Shown here one piece after another: positions 1 through 5,960 of a stretch of DNA of 19,527 nucleotides; position 1 is the stretch's first letter, and every line of letters starts with the position of its first letter. A program made the position numbers and the translations under genes. The notes beneath the pieces were generated by a model. It searched no databases, was not told the DNA's origin, and was given only the letters and a program-made list of their open reading frames with translations. Origin of the DNA: an uncultured Clostridia bacterium (GTDB lineage Bacteria; Bacillota; Clostridia; Oscillospirales; Ruminococcaceae); NCBI GenBank assembly GCA_937901805.1, contig CALDJI010000063.1, positions 1-19,527 of the forward strand, written 5' to 3'.

Positions 1-682
1 CCCGTAAAGCCGCCAGCCGGCCCAGCTTATAGGCAACGTGCGTGATGCTCTGGGCGTTCTGATAATAATAGTAAAGTCTTTCCTCCAAATAGGCCACCTG
101 CTTTGCACGGTAATAGAGTTTGTAAGTGGTAAACTCATCCTCGTGCAGGCAGCCCTCCGGATATCTGATCCCCTCGAATAAATCCTTTCGGTAGAGTTTG
201 GCACAGGCGATGATTGTCATTCCCAAACTAGAGTCATACATCTTTTCCAAAGCCTGTTCCCTGCTGAATACCTGGCAGGGAACCTGGGATTGTATGGTCT
301 GGAAAGACGGCTTTCTCTCTGCGGTCGTAAGATAATTGCAGCAGACGATTTCACATTGCCGTTCTTCGGCGGTTTGCAGCAGAAGTTCCAAGGTTTGAGG
401 GTGAAGGTAATCATCACTGTCCAGGAAAAACAGGTATTTCCCGGCCGCAATTTCCATTCCCGCGTTCCTCGCAGAGCTGAGACCGCCGTTTTCTTTATGG
501 ATGACACGAATCCGTTTATCTTTTGCCGCAAGTTCCTCACACATCTGTGGGCAGCGATCTGGGGAACCGTCATCCACTAGGATGATTTCAAAGTCTCCCA
601 TTGTTTGATTCAACACAGAAGACACACACTCCTGTAAATATGCTTCCACTTTATAAACCGGTACAATCACGCTGATTTTCAT
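1..682 (-). CDS. Glycosyltransferase family 2 (GT2), 3' end beyond window
   Basis: This is the N-terminal 227 codons of a GT-A fold glycosyltransferase; the gene runs off the left edge. The start is ATG at 682, with a GAGGG ribosome site about 9 nt upstream. The protein opens with MKISVIVPVYKVEAYLQECV, the classic GT2 nucleotide-binding strand. DDGSPD (residues 37-42) follows, then NGGLSSARNAG (65-75) and the DSDD metal/UDP-binding motif (88-91). Members move a sugar from a nucleotide-sugar to a lipid-linked glycan on the cytoplasmic face of the membrane. It lies 13 nt after the polymerase-like gene at 696-2144 and is the fifth gene of the surface-polysaccharide operon. Donor and acceptor sugars cannot be read from the sequence. 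The family call is secure. Confidence 0.9.
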   Translation of the reverse strand, partial: MKISVIVPVYKVEAYLQECVSSVLNQTMGDFEIILVDDGSPDRCPQMCEELAAKDKRIRVIHKENGGLSSARNAGMEIAAGKYLFFLDSDDYLHPQTLELLLQTAEERQCEIVCCNYLTTAERKPSFQTIQSQVPCQVFSREQALEKMYDSSLGMTIIACAKLYRKDLFEGIRYPEGCLHEDEFTTYKLYYRAKQVAYLEERLYYYYQNAQSITHVAYKLGRLAALR

Positions 683-695
683 AAGCAGATACCCT

Positions 696-2144
696 CTATC
701 TTGTGTTTTTCTCTTTTTTTGCTGTCCATACCAAATAACAGCCGTAGGCAAGCAGGATGGACATATAGAAAGAGGCATTCGGCCGGCGCAGCATCCCCGC
801 TGTAAATATCGCTGTAAAAAGCGCCATACAAAGCCCAACCAGCACGCAGATAAATTCCACAGAAAAGACCTGTTTAAAAGAGCGGATCAGATGATACAGG
901 AAGTAGATGATAAACCCGGCGGTAAACGCCAGATACAGTGAAAATCCTACATATCCATACAGGAACAGGATTCCCAAAAAATCATTTTCCGAATCATAGT
1001 TCTGGCTTCCGCACAACTCCATATTGTAGTGCATACCAAACATCTTTGTCAGTAAATCCTGTTGCCCGAACAAAATAAAGTTATAGTTGTTCTTGGTGAT
1101 GCGGGCATTTGACAGTTTTCCCATATCCGTAGTGTAGTCTGTCTGCTCCAAAACGGCTTCCAACCCAAATTTTTCCACCATGGGCGCATAGGTTTTAATC
1201 CCCATATAAAGCTGATAATACTCGCCGTAGTAATTACTATCCGGATCCAGAGCATCCGGTTTTTCCTCCTCTGGAGGAGTCTCAAACTGGTCGTCGATCT
1301 CCCCCTGCTCCTGCACCACAAAGTCATTGTGACTTGAGTTGGTCCGGTTCATGGGAGAGAACGGATAGAAGACAATGCAAAGCGCTGCCAAAACAACAGG
1401 GATGACATAATAAAACCACTGTTTGGATTTGGCAAAAATCAAAGCGAGTAAAAAACCGCCTGTAAACACAAAAATAGAAAAATAGGTAATTTTTGTGCCT
1501 GTTAGAAAGAGATGCGCATAGCAGACAACCCCTGCACACAGGAAGAGCAGTTTCTTTCCGCTTTGATAGGCAAAATACAAGACAATCGGAATGATCATTG
1601 CAAGGACAGCGGACTGTGCATTCCCCGTATAAAACCATCCTTTAATCCCTACGCCTGTATTAGTATAAGTATGGGGATCTGTACCGGTAATAATAGACAG
1701 TATTACCACAAATAAAATCAACCCATAGTTTATCAAAAATGCCTTTTTAATGGGAGGTTTTTCCGTTCCATAAAAGCGAAAAATAGAAAGAAATGCCAGG
1801 GTAAATACAATTGGCTGGATCAACCGGAAGTAATTGTTCAGGTCAACCATCAGATCCGGATACCCAATACGGATACAGTTCAGGTAATGCACCACCCAAA
1901 AGACGCCAAGGATTCCGGCCAAAATAAAGTACATCTTTTTCTTCCGGCTGACAAGAAACCCAATCAGAGCGGTTGCAAAAAATAAAAACGTCCGCAAAAC
2001 AAGCATCATGGCAGTGCCATGCCCAAGCTCTGTCAGCCAATACGAGGCAACATCCATGATTGGCTGCATGGCAAACAGGAACAGCAGAAACCAGTTTACG
2101 AATTGCAACTGCCTGTGTTCTTTATTTTCGATTGTCTTTTCCAA
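696..2144 (-). CDS. O-antigen ligase/polymerase-like polytopic membrane protein
   Basis: A 482-residue protein with about ten or more hydrophobic segments. A large hydrophilic, acidic, presumably external loop spans residues 261-385 and includes PEEEKPDALDPDS. This layout of many helices, one big late loop and a following ENDFLGILFLYGYVG motif (386-400) is that of the Wzy/WaaL/TuaE O-antigen ligase superfamily. These enzymes polymerise or transfer lipid-linked glycan repeats at the outer face of the membrane. The start is TTG at 2144, because GGAGGT lies 6 nt upstream and no ATG fits. It sits between a GT4 and a GT2 gene in the operon, which supports a polymerase role. Whether it acts as polymerase or ligase cannot be decided from sequence, since the family is poorly conserved. 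Confidence 0.8.
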   Translation of the reverse strand: MEKTIENKEHRQLQFVNWFLLFLFAMQPIMDVASYWLTELGHGTAMMLVLRTFLFFATALIGFLVSRKKKMYFILAGILGVFWVVHYLNCIRIGYPDLMVDLNNYFRLIQPIVFTLAFLSIFRFYGTEKPPIKKAFLINYGLILFVVILSIITGTDPHTYTNTGVGIKGWFYTGNAQSAVLAMIIPIVLYFAYQSGKKLLFLCAGVVCYAHLFLTGTKITYFSIFVFTGGFLLALIFAKSKQWFYYVIPVVLAALCIVFYPFSPMNRTNSSHNDFVVQEQGEIDDQFETPPEEEKPDALDPDSNYYGEYYQLYMGIKTYAPMVEKFGLEAVLEQTDYTTDMGKLSNARITKNNYNFILFGQQDLLTKMFGMHYNMELCGSQNYDSENDFLGILFLYGYVGFSLYLAFTAGFIIYFLYHLIRSFKQVFSVEFICVLVGLCMALFTAIFTAGMLRRPNASFYMSILLAYGCYLVWTAKKEKNTR

Positions 2145-2186
2145 AACTGTACCTCCTGCTAAAACGAAATGATTTGTATGGATGGC

Positions 2187-3332
2187 TTAGCATAAAATCT
2201 GTTCCCAAAGCTGCATAATATGATCCTTGTCATATTGTTTCGCATTTTCCTTGGCATTTTCGCCAAAAGCAGTGCGAATCTCTTCATTTGCAGCCAAAGC
2301 GACCAGTTTTTCACAAAACCCTGCCAGATCCCCATCTTTAACAAGAAATCCATTTTTTCCCTCTGTAAGAATGGCGCGAGGACCAACCCTTACATCAAAG
2401 GCTACAGCAGGCAGCTTACAGGTCTGTGCTTCTACCAGAACAAGACCAAACGACTCTGTGAAAGAAGTCATCGCATAAATTTTGGATAATGCCATTTCCC
2501 GCAAAACCTCATCATGGGGAAGTGCTCCGGAAAAACAGACGGAATTCTCTATACCAAGAGATTTCGCCTTTTCTTTAAGCGGTTCCATTTCTTTCCCTTC
2601 CCCGATAATCTTCAGCGTCCAGCCAGGAAGTTGCATGCTGGATTTCTGCCAGATAGTAAGCAGCCGATCAAATCCCTTTTCCGGGGATAATCTACCTACT
2701 GCAACCACCTGGTTTTTCCTCTCAGGCCAGGGACCTTGGTATGGGTTCTCGATAAAATTGGGGATTGTCAGGCATTTCATATGTGAATTATGGCCTTTTA
2801 TAAACCCCTGAATCTCTTTTGTATTTTGCGGTGTTAACATTAAGAATTCATCAATATTTTCATAATGTTTCTGAAAATCAGAAATCAAATTTCGGTCAAA
2901 GGCATGGTCATGATGCAGTTGGGCAATTTTATGCACACCTGGACGGCCGTATTTGGAAAGCAATACAGAATGTTCATTCCGAGTGGAGATAATCGTACCC
3001 TCTGTGATTGCAGAAAGTGCCTGTTTCATCGTTTTTTTCTTCAGAAAAAGCACTTTAAGTGCATAGATCCCTTCGCGCAGAACAGAAAATAGCTTTTTTT
3101 CCCGGATTGCCTGCCGAAAATCCTCCCGGTTGGGATGGACATCTGTTAAATAACGGATTTTGACATCCGGGGACAATGAGTAAACAGGTTCCCCCAGATG
3201 ATAGGTACACAAAATTTCCACTTCCGCCCCCCTTTCAGCAAAGGCGTTTGCAAGAGATGCAATCATCATCTCAACTCCGCCGTGCTTCATATGAAGGCTT
3301 GTAATATAGATTTTTTTGTGTTCCATCGACAT
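2187..3332 (-). CDS. Glycosyltransferase family 4 (GT4, GT-B fold)
   Basis: A 381-residue retaining-type glycosyltransferase. The N-terminal half has the HGGVEMM acceptor-side glycine motif (residues 17-23). The C-terminal half has VGRLSPEKGFDRL (212-224), the GT4 nucleotide-sugar strand. It also has FTESFGLVLVEA (291-302), the EX7E-type motif that holds the donor. The length is typical for GT4. The start at ATG 3332 (MSMEHKK) has AAGAAGG about 8 nt upstream; the second Met at 3326 is a possible alternative. It follows wecB by 45 nt in the polysaccharide operon and probably adds a sugar after the TagA-type step. The sugar donated is unknown. Confidence 0.88.
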   Translation of the reverse strand: MSMEHKKIYITSLHMKHGGVEMMIASLANAFAERGAEVEILCTYHLGEPVYSLSPDVKIRYLTDVHPNREDFRQAIREKKLFSVLREGIYALKVLFLKKKTMKQALSAITEGTIISTRNEHSVLLSKYGRPGVHKIAQLHHDHAFDRNLISDFQKHYENIDEFLMLTPQNTKEIQGFIKGHNSHMKCLTIPNFIENPYQGPWPERKNQVVAVGRLSPEKGFDRLLTIWQKSSMQLPGWTLKIIGEGKEMEPLKEKAKSLGIENSVCFSGALPHDEVLREMALSKIYAMTSFTESFGLVLVEAQTCKLPAVAFDVRVGPRAILTEGKNGFLVKDGDLAGFCEKLVALAANEEIRTAFGENAKENAKQYDKDHIMQLWEQILC

Positions 3333-3377
3333 GAGAGGACCCTTCTTTGCATTAAGATATCAAACTAGGAGGCCAGA

Positions 3378-4490
3378 TTATTTTTGAAACCGTTCAATAA
3401 TACTATCAACAATGCGTTTGCTTGCCAAGCCATCCCCATAAGGATTTTCCGCCTGGCTCATCCGCTGATACTCGGCAGAATCGCTGAGCAGTTCATCCAC
3501 CAGCTCAAAAATACGCTCTTCATCCGTACCCGCCAGTTTTAGGGTGCCCGCCTGAACGCCTTCCGGGCGTTCTGTCGTATCCCTGAGCACAATAACCGGT
3601 TTATGCAGGGAAGGGGCCTCTTCCTGAATACCGCCGCTGTCTGTCAAAATCAGATACGAGCGGCCGAGCAGGTTATGGAAATCCACCACTTCCATTGGTT
3701 CGACCAAACGGATACGGTCGCTGTCCCCAAAGATTTCCTTTGCAGCCTGCTGGACAAGCGGATTCAGATGGACAGGATACACCATTTTGACATCGTCATA
3801 TTTTTCGATGGCGCGCTTGATCGCCTTAAACATCCGTTTCATCGGTTCCCCAAGGTTTTCCCTTCTATGTGCGGTGAGCACAATCAAGCGGCTGCCTGCC
3901 GCCCAATCGAGCAGTTCACTGCTGTAATCGTCACGAACCGTTGTCTTCAGGGCGTCAATCGCGGTATTGCCAGTCACGATGATATCCTTTTCCGCCTTAC
4001 CTTCCCGCAGCAGGTTTTCCCTGCTCTGCTGTGTCGGAGCAAAATGAAGATCCGCCATTGCGCCGACCATCTGGCGGTTCATCTCCTCCGGATAGGGGGA
4101 ATACTTATTATAAGTACGCAGCCCTGCTTCCACATGGCCGATCGCCACCTGGTTATAAAATGCCGCAAGCGCCCCGGAGAAAGTGGTCGTCGTATCGCCG
4201 TGAACTAAAATAATATCCGGGTGTTCTTTTTTTATTACTGCCTCCAAACCGCAGAGGACACGGGATGTAATATCAGAGAGGGTCTGTCCCTGTTTCATAA
4301 TATCCAAATCATAATCCGGAACAATTTCAAACGCATGCAAAACCTGATCCAGCATCTGGCGGTGCTGTGCTGTGACGCAGACAATCGTGCGGATTTCCGC
4401 TCTGGACTTGAGTTCTTTTACTAGGGGAGCCATTTTAATCGTCTCCGGCCTTGTTCCAAACACTGTCATGACCTTAATCTGTTCACCCAT
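3378..4490 (-). CDS. wecB: UDP-N-acetylglucosamine 2-epimerase, non-hydrolysing (WecB/MnaA)
   Basis: A 370-residue cytoplasmic enzyme interconverting UDP-GlcNAc and UDP-ManNAc. Sequence marks are GTRPETIKMAPL near the N-terminus (residues 12-23), HVEAGLRT, the TAHRREN segment and TDSGGIQEEAPS in the C-terminal UDP-binding domain. Length and order match bacterial WecB/MnaA throughout. The start ATG at 4490 overlaps the end of tagA by 8 nt (the tagA stop lies inside ATGGGTGA), which indicates translational coupling. UDP-ManNAc is the donor for TagA-type transferases, so the overlapping pair forms a metabolic unit: one gene makes the donor and the other uses it. In Gram-positive bacteria this gene is often named mnaA. 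Confidence 0.95.
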   Translation of the reverse strand: MGEQIKVMTVFGTRPETIKMAPLVKELKSRAEIRTIVCVTAQHRQMLDQVLHAFEIVPDYDLDIMKQGQTLSDITSRVLCGLEAVIKKEHPDIILVHGDTTTTFSGALAAFYNQVAIGHVEAGLRTYNKYSPYPEEMNRQMVGAMADLHFAPTQQSRENLLREGKAEKDIIVTGNTAIDALKTTVRDDYSSELLDWAAGSRLIVLTAHRRENLGEPMKRMFKAIKRAIEKYDDVKMVYPVHLNPLVQQAAKEIFGDSDRIRLVEPMEVVDFHNLLGRSYLILTDSGGIQEEAPSLHKPVIVLRDTTERPEGVQAGTLKLAGTDEERIFELVDELLSDSAEYQRMSQAENPYGDGLASKRIVDSIIERFQK

Positions 4491-5214
4491 TGTATTTTTT
4501 CTCCTTTTTCATCCCGCGCACTTTCCAAAGGAAGCGGACATTGCTGCGATAAAACCGTTTGATGCGTTTTGGTTCTTTGATAATCCGGTAAAGCCATTCC
4601 AAATTATGGTTTACAAAAAAACGCGGCGCTCGCTTTTTTGTCCCACTGATGACATCGAACGAGCCGCCAACGCCGACAAAAATTCCCTTTTCTGCTTTGG
4701 AAAAATGCCGGTCAATCAATAATTCCTGTTTAGGGATTCCAAGAGCAACCAGCACAATATCCGATTTCAGCCGTACTGCTTCTTCTAAGATTTCATCCCC
4801 ATTGCCATGATATCCATCATAGTGCCCGCAGATATGGATTCCTGGATATTCCCGATGGAGTTTTTCGACAAGGGCTTCCATAACCTCCGGCTTTGCGCCA
4901 TACAAAAAAAGATCCTTTCCTTTTTTATCTGCTTCTTCAAATAAAAAAGTGACCAGATCTACACCGGTAATTCGCTGCGTGAGTGGAATCCCCAGAATAT
5001 TGGCAGCTTTGACAACGCCGATTCCATCCGGAACGATGACGGTATCCTCTTTTACCAGAATCGAATGGAAATCTTGATTATCCTGTCCAATCATCAGAGT
5101 CTCCGGATTTGCCGTTACTACAAATCTCTTTTTTTCTTCATCCAGACAAGTCCCGATTTCTGAAAAAAACTCTTCTTGTGATCCTCGATAAATTTTAGAA
5201 AAATATTCATTCAT
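4483..5214 (-). CDS. tagA: WecG/TagA/CpsF family glycosyltransferase (ManNAc transferase of wall polymer linkage)
   Basis: A 243-residue GT26 enzyme. Visible motifs are TANPETLMIG (residues 34-43), VPDGIGVVKAANILG (61-75, holding the family's catalytic Asp, here D63) and RITGVDLV (81-88). The basic C-terminal tail (RAPRFFVNHNLEWLYRII and following) is used for membrane docking in this family. TagA adds ManNAc to undecaprenyl-PP-GlcNAc, the committed step of wall teichoic acid linkage synthesis. Homologues serve other surface glycans. It is the first gene of the minus-strand operon, about 90 nt after a consensus-like promoter, and overlaps wecB. Start ATG at 5214 has only a weak GGGG site upstream. 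The family is certain; the exact polymer is inferred. Confidence 0.92.
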   Translation of the reverse strand: MNEYFSKIYRGSQEEFFSEIGTCLDEEKKRFVVTANPETLMIGQDNQDFHSILVKEDTVIVPDGIGVVKAANILGIPLTQRITGVDLVTFLFEEADKKGKDLFLYGAKPEVMEALVEKLHREYPGIHICGHYDGYHGNGDEILEEAVRLKSDIVLVALGIPKQELLIDRHFSKAEKGIFVGVGGSFDVISGTKKRAPRFFVNHNLEWLYRIIKEPKRIKRFYRSNVRFLWKVRGMKKEKKYNG

Positions 5215-5307
5215 TTATGGTACCCCATTTGTTTACATATAATTGTACAATCAAATCCCCCGCGCACGAACACCGCCGCAGAAAATCCAAATAAAAATCA
5301 TCTATAA

Positions 5308-5336
5308 ATTATATCGTATTCTCCAATCCAATTCAA
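5308..5336 (-). promoter_or_regulatory. Promoter of the tagA-wecB polysaccharide operon
   Basis: Read on the minus strand: TTGAAT (5336-5331), a 17-nt spacer and a perfect TATAAT (5313-5308). The expected transcript start is near 5301, giving a leader of about 87 nt before tagA. It is the only strong sigma-A-like promoter between the tRNA terminator and tagA. A 9-bp inverted repeat lies just upstream (5366-5398). Confidence 0.75.
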
Positions 5337-5365
5337 CAAAATCCGGGGATTTTTTTACCGACTGG

Positions 5366-5398
5366 GTGATTTTCCAGCATTATGGGTTCGAAAATCAC
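5366..5398. repeat. Perfect 9-bp inverted repeat upstream of the tagA promoter
   Basis: The arms GTGATTTTC (5366-5374) and GAAAATCAC (5390-5398) are exact reverse complements separated by 15 nt. Neither side has a T-tract, so this is not an intrinsic terminator. It lies about 30 bp upstream of the tagA -35 hexamer, where an activator or repressor dimer could bind. Operator function is inference. Confidence 0.6.
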
Positions 5399-5434
5399 AG
5401 AAAATGGAACTGTTTACGGATGGAATCACAAAAG

Positions 5435-5465
5435 AAAAAACCCAGAGCCCGACTAAGGCTCCAGG
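5435..5465 (-). terminator. Intrinsic terminator of the tRNA cluster
   Basis: On the minus strand, eight nucleotides after the tRNA-Gln CCA end, CCTGGAGCC pairs with GGCTCTGGG. This gives a nine-pair stem with two G-T pairs and a loop of about 7 nt, followed by TTTTTTC. Position and structure fit the end of the tRNA transcript and insulate the tagA operon. Confidence 0.8.
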
Positions 5466-5472
5466 CTTTTCC

Positions 5473-5548
5473 TGGTTGGGATGGCTGGACTCGAACCAGC
5501 GGAATGACGGAGTCAAAGTCCGTTGCCTTACCACTTGGCTACATCCCA
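5473..5548 (-). tRNA. tRNA-Gln (anticodon TTG)
   Basis: A full cloverleaf on the minus strand. The acceptor TGGGATG pairs with CATCCCA. The D-arm is GCC..GGC. The anticodon arm ACGGA-CTTTGAC-TCCGT presents TTG, which reads CAA/CAG (Gln). The T-arm is GCTGG-TTCGAGT-CCAGC. The discriminator is A and CCA is encoded at 5475-5473. It is the last of four tRNAs. Confidence 0.96.
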
Positions 5549-5554
5549 GAATAA

Positions 5555-5591
5555 CAAAAGAGGCATCCACCCGCACATGCGGACGGGTGCC
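5555..5591 (-). terminator. Terminator-like hairpin inside the tRNA cluster
   Basis: Between tRNA-His and tRNA-Gln, the minus strand forms a stem of about 15 pairs with one mismatch (5591-5562). It is followed by CTCTTTTG. It resembles an intrinsic terminator with a short interrupted U-tract. No separate promoter is visible before tRNA-Gln, so it may be partial attenuation or a processing element rather than a full stop. Confidence 0.45.
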
Positions 5592-5622
5592 TTTTCACTT
5601 GTCCCGCACAAGCGGTAAAAAA

Positions 5623-5700
5623 TGGGGTGGATAGTCGGATTCGAACCGACGGCCTCTAGAGCCACAATCTAGCGCTCTAACCAACTGAGCTATACCCACC
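5623..5700 (-). tRNA. tRNA-His (anticodon GTG)
   Basis: The cloverleaf has the anticodon arm CTAGA-TTGTGGC-TCTAG, giving anticodon GTG (His). The 5' end carries the extra G(-1) typical of tRNA-His, opposite discriminator C73. The acceptor GTGGGTA pairs with TATCCAC, the T-arm is GTCGG-TTCGAAT-CCGAC, and CCA is encoded (5625-5623). The identity elements agree with the anticodon. Confidence 0.96.
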
Positions 5701-5707
5701 ACATATT

Positions 5708-5784
5708 TGGTGCGCCAAGAGGGACTCGAACCCCCGGCCTACTGCTTAGAAGGCAGTTGCTCTATCCAGCTGAGCTATTGGCGC
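5708..5784 (-). tRNA. tRNA-Arg (anticodon TCT)
   Basis: Acceptor GCGCCAA/TTGGCGC, D-arm GCTC..GAGC, anticodon arm ACTGC-CTTCTAA-GCAGT with anticodon TCT, which reads AGA/AGG (Arg). A normal T-arm contains TTCGAGT. The discriminator is A and CCA is encoded (5710-5708). It lies only 7 nt before tRNA-His. Confidence 0.96.
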
Positions 5785-5794
5785 CTATCCGGTT

Positions 5795-5818
5795 CCATTT
5801 TTTTAAATAAAAAAATGG
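5795..5818. repeat. Perfect 10-bp inverted repeat overlapping the tRNA-Gly CCA end
   Basis: CCATTTTTTT (5795-5804), a 4-nt loop AAAT, then AAAAAAATGG (5809-5818). On the minus strand the tRNA-Gly CCA is followed directly by seven Ts, then the complementary run of As, just before tRNA-Arg. It could be a processing signal or simply A/T-rich spacer. Confidence 0.6.
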
Positions 5819-5889
5819 AGCGGGTGATGGGAATCGAACCCACACAACCAGCTTGGAAGGCTGGGATTCTACCATTGAACTACACCCGC
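5816..5889 (-). tRNA. tRNA-Gly (anticodon TCC)
   Basis: Acceptor GCGGGTG/CACCCGC, D-arm starting AGTTC, anticodon arm CCAGC-CTTCCAA-GCTGG with anticodon TCC (Gly), and a T-arm containing TTCGATT. The discriminator is T and CCA is encoded (5818-5816). It is the first tRNA of the cluster, about 20 nt downstream of the promoter -10. Confidence 0.96.
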
Positions 5890-5909
5890 ATCTCTTAGCG
5901 ACGGGTTAC

Positions 5910-5938
5910 ATTTTATCATATAACCCGCCGCCTGTCAA
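5910..5938 (-). promoter_or_regulatory. Promoter of the four-tRNA cluster
   Basis: On the minus strand: a perfect TTGACA (5938-5933), a 17-nt spacer and TAAAAT (5915-5910). This near-consensus sigma-A promoter fits a stable-RNA operon. It begins only 22 nt after the stop of the broken Clp gene. A 7-bp inverted repeat (CGGGTTA 5902-5908 and TAACCCG 5921-5927) brackets the -10. Confidence 0.85.
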
Positions 5939-5960
5939 TAGGTTTTTCTCAGATTTCTAT

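Noticed and set aside
3603..4208. 201-codon plus-strand frame opposite wecB.
   Set aside because: Antisense shadow of a well-conserved enzyme gene; no own ribosome site or family motif.
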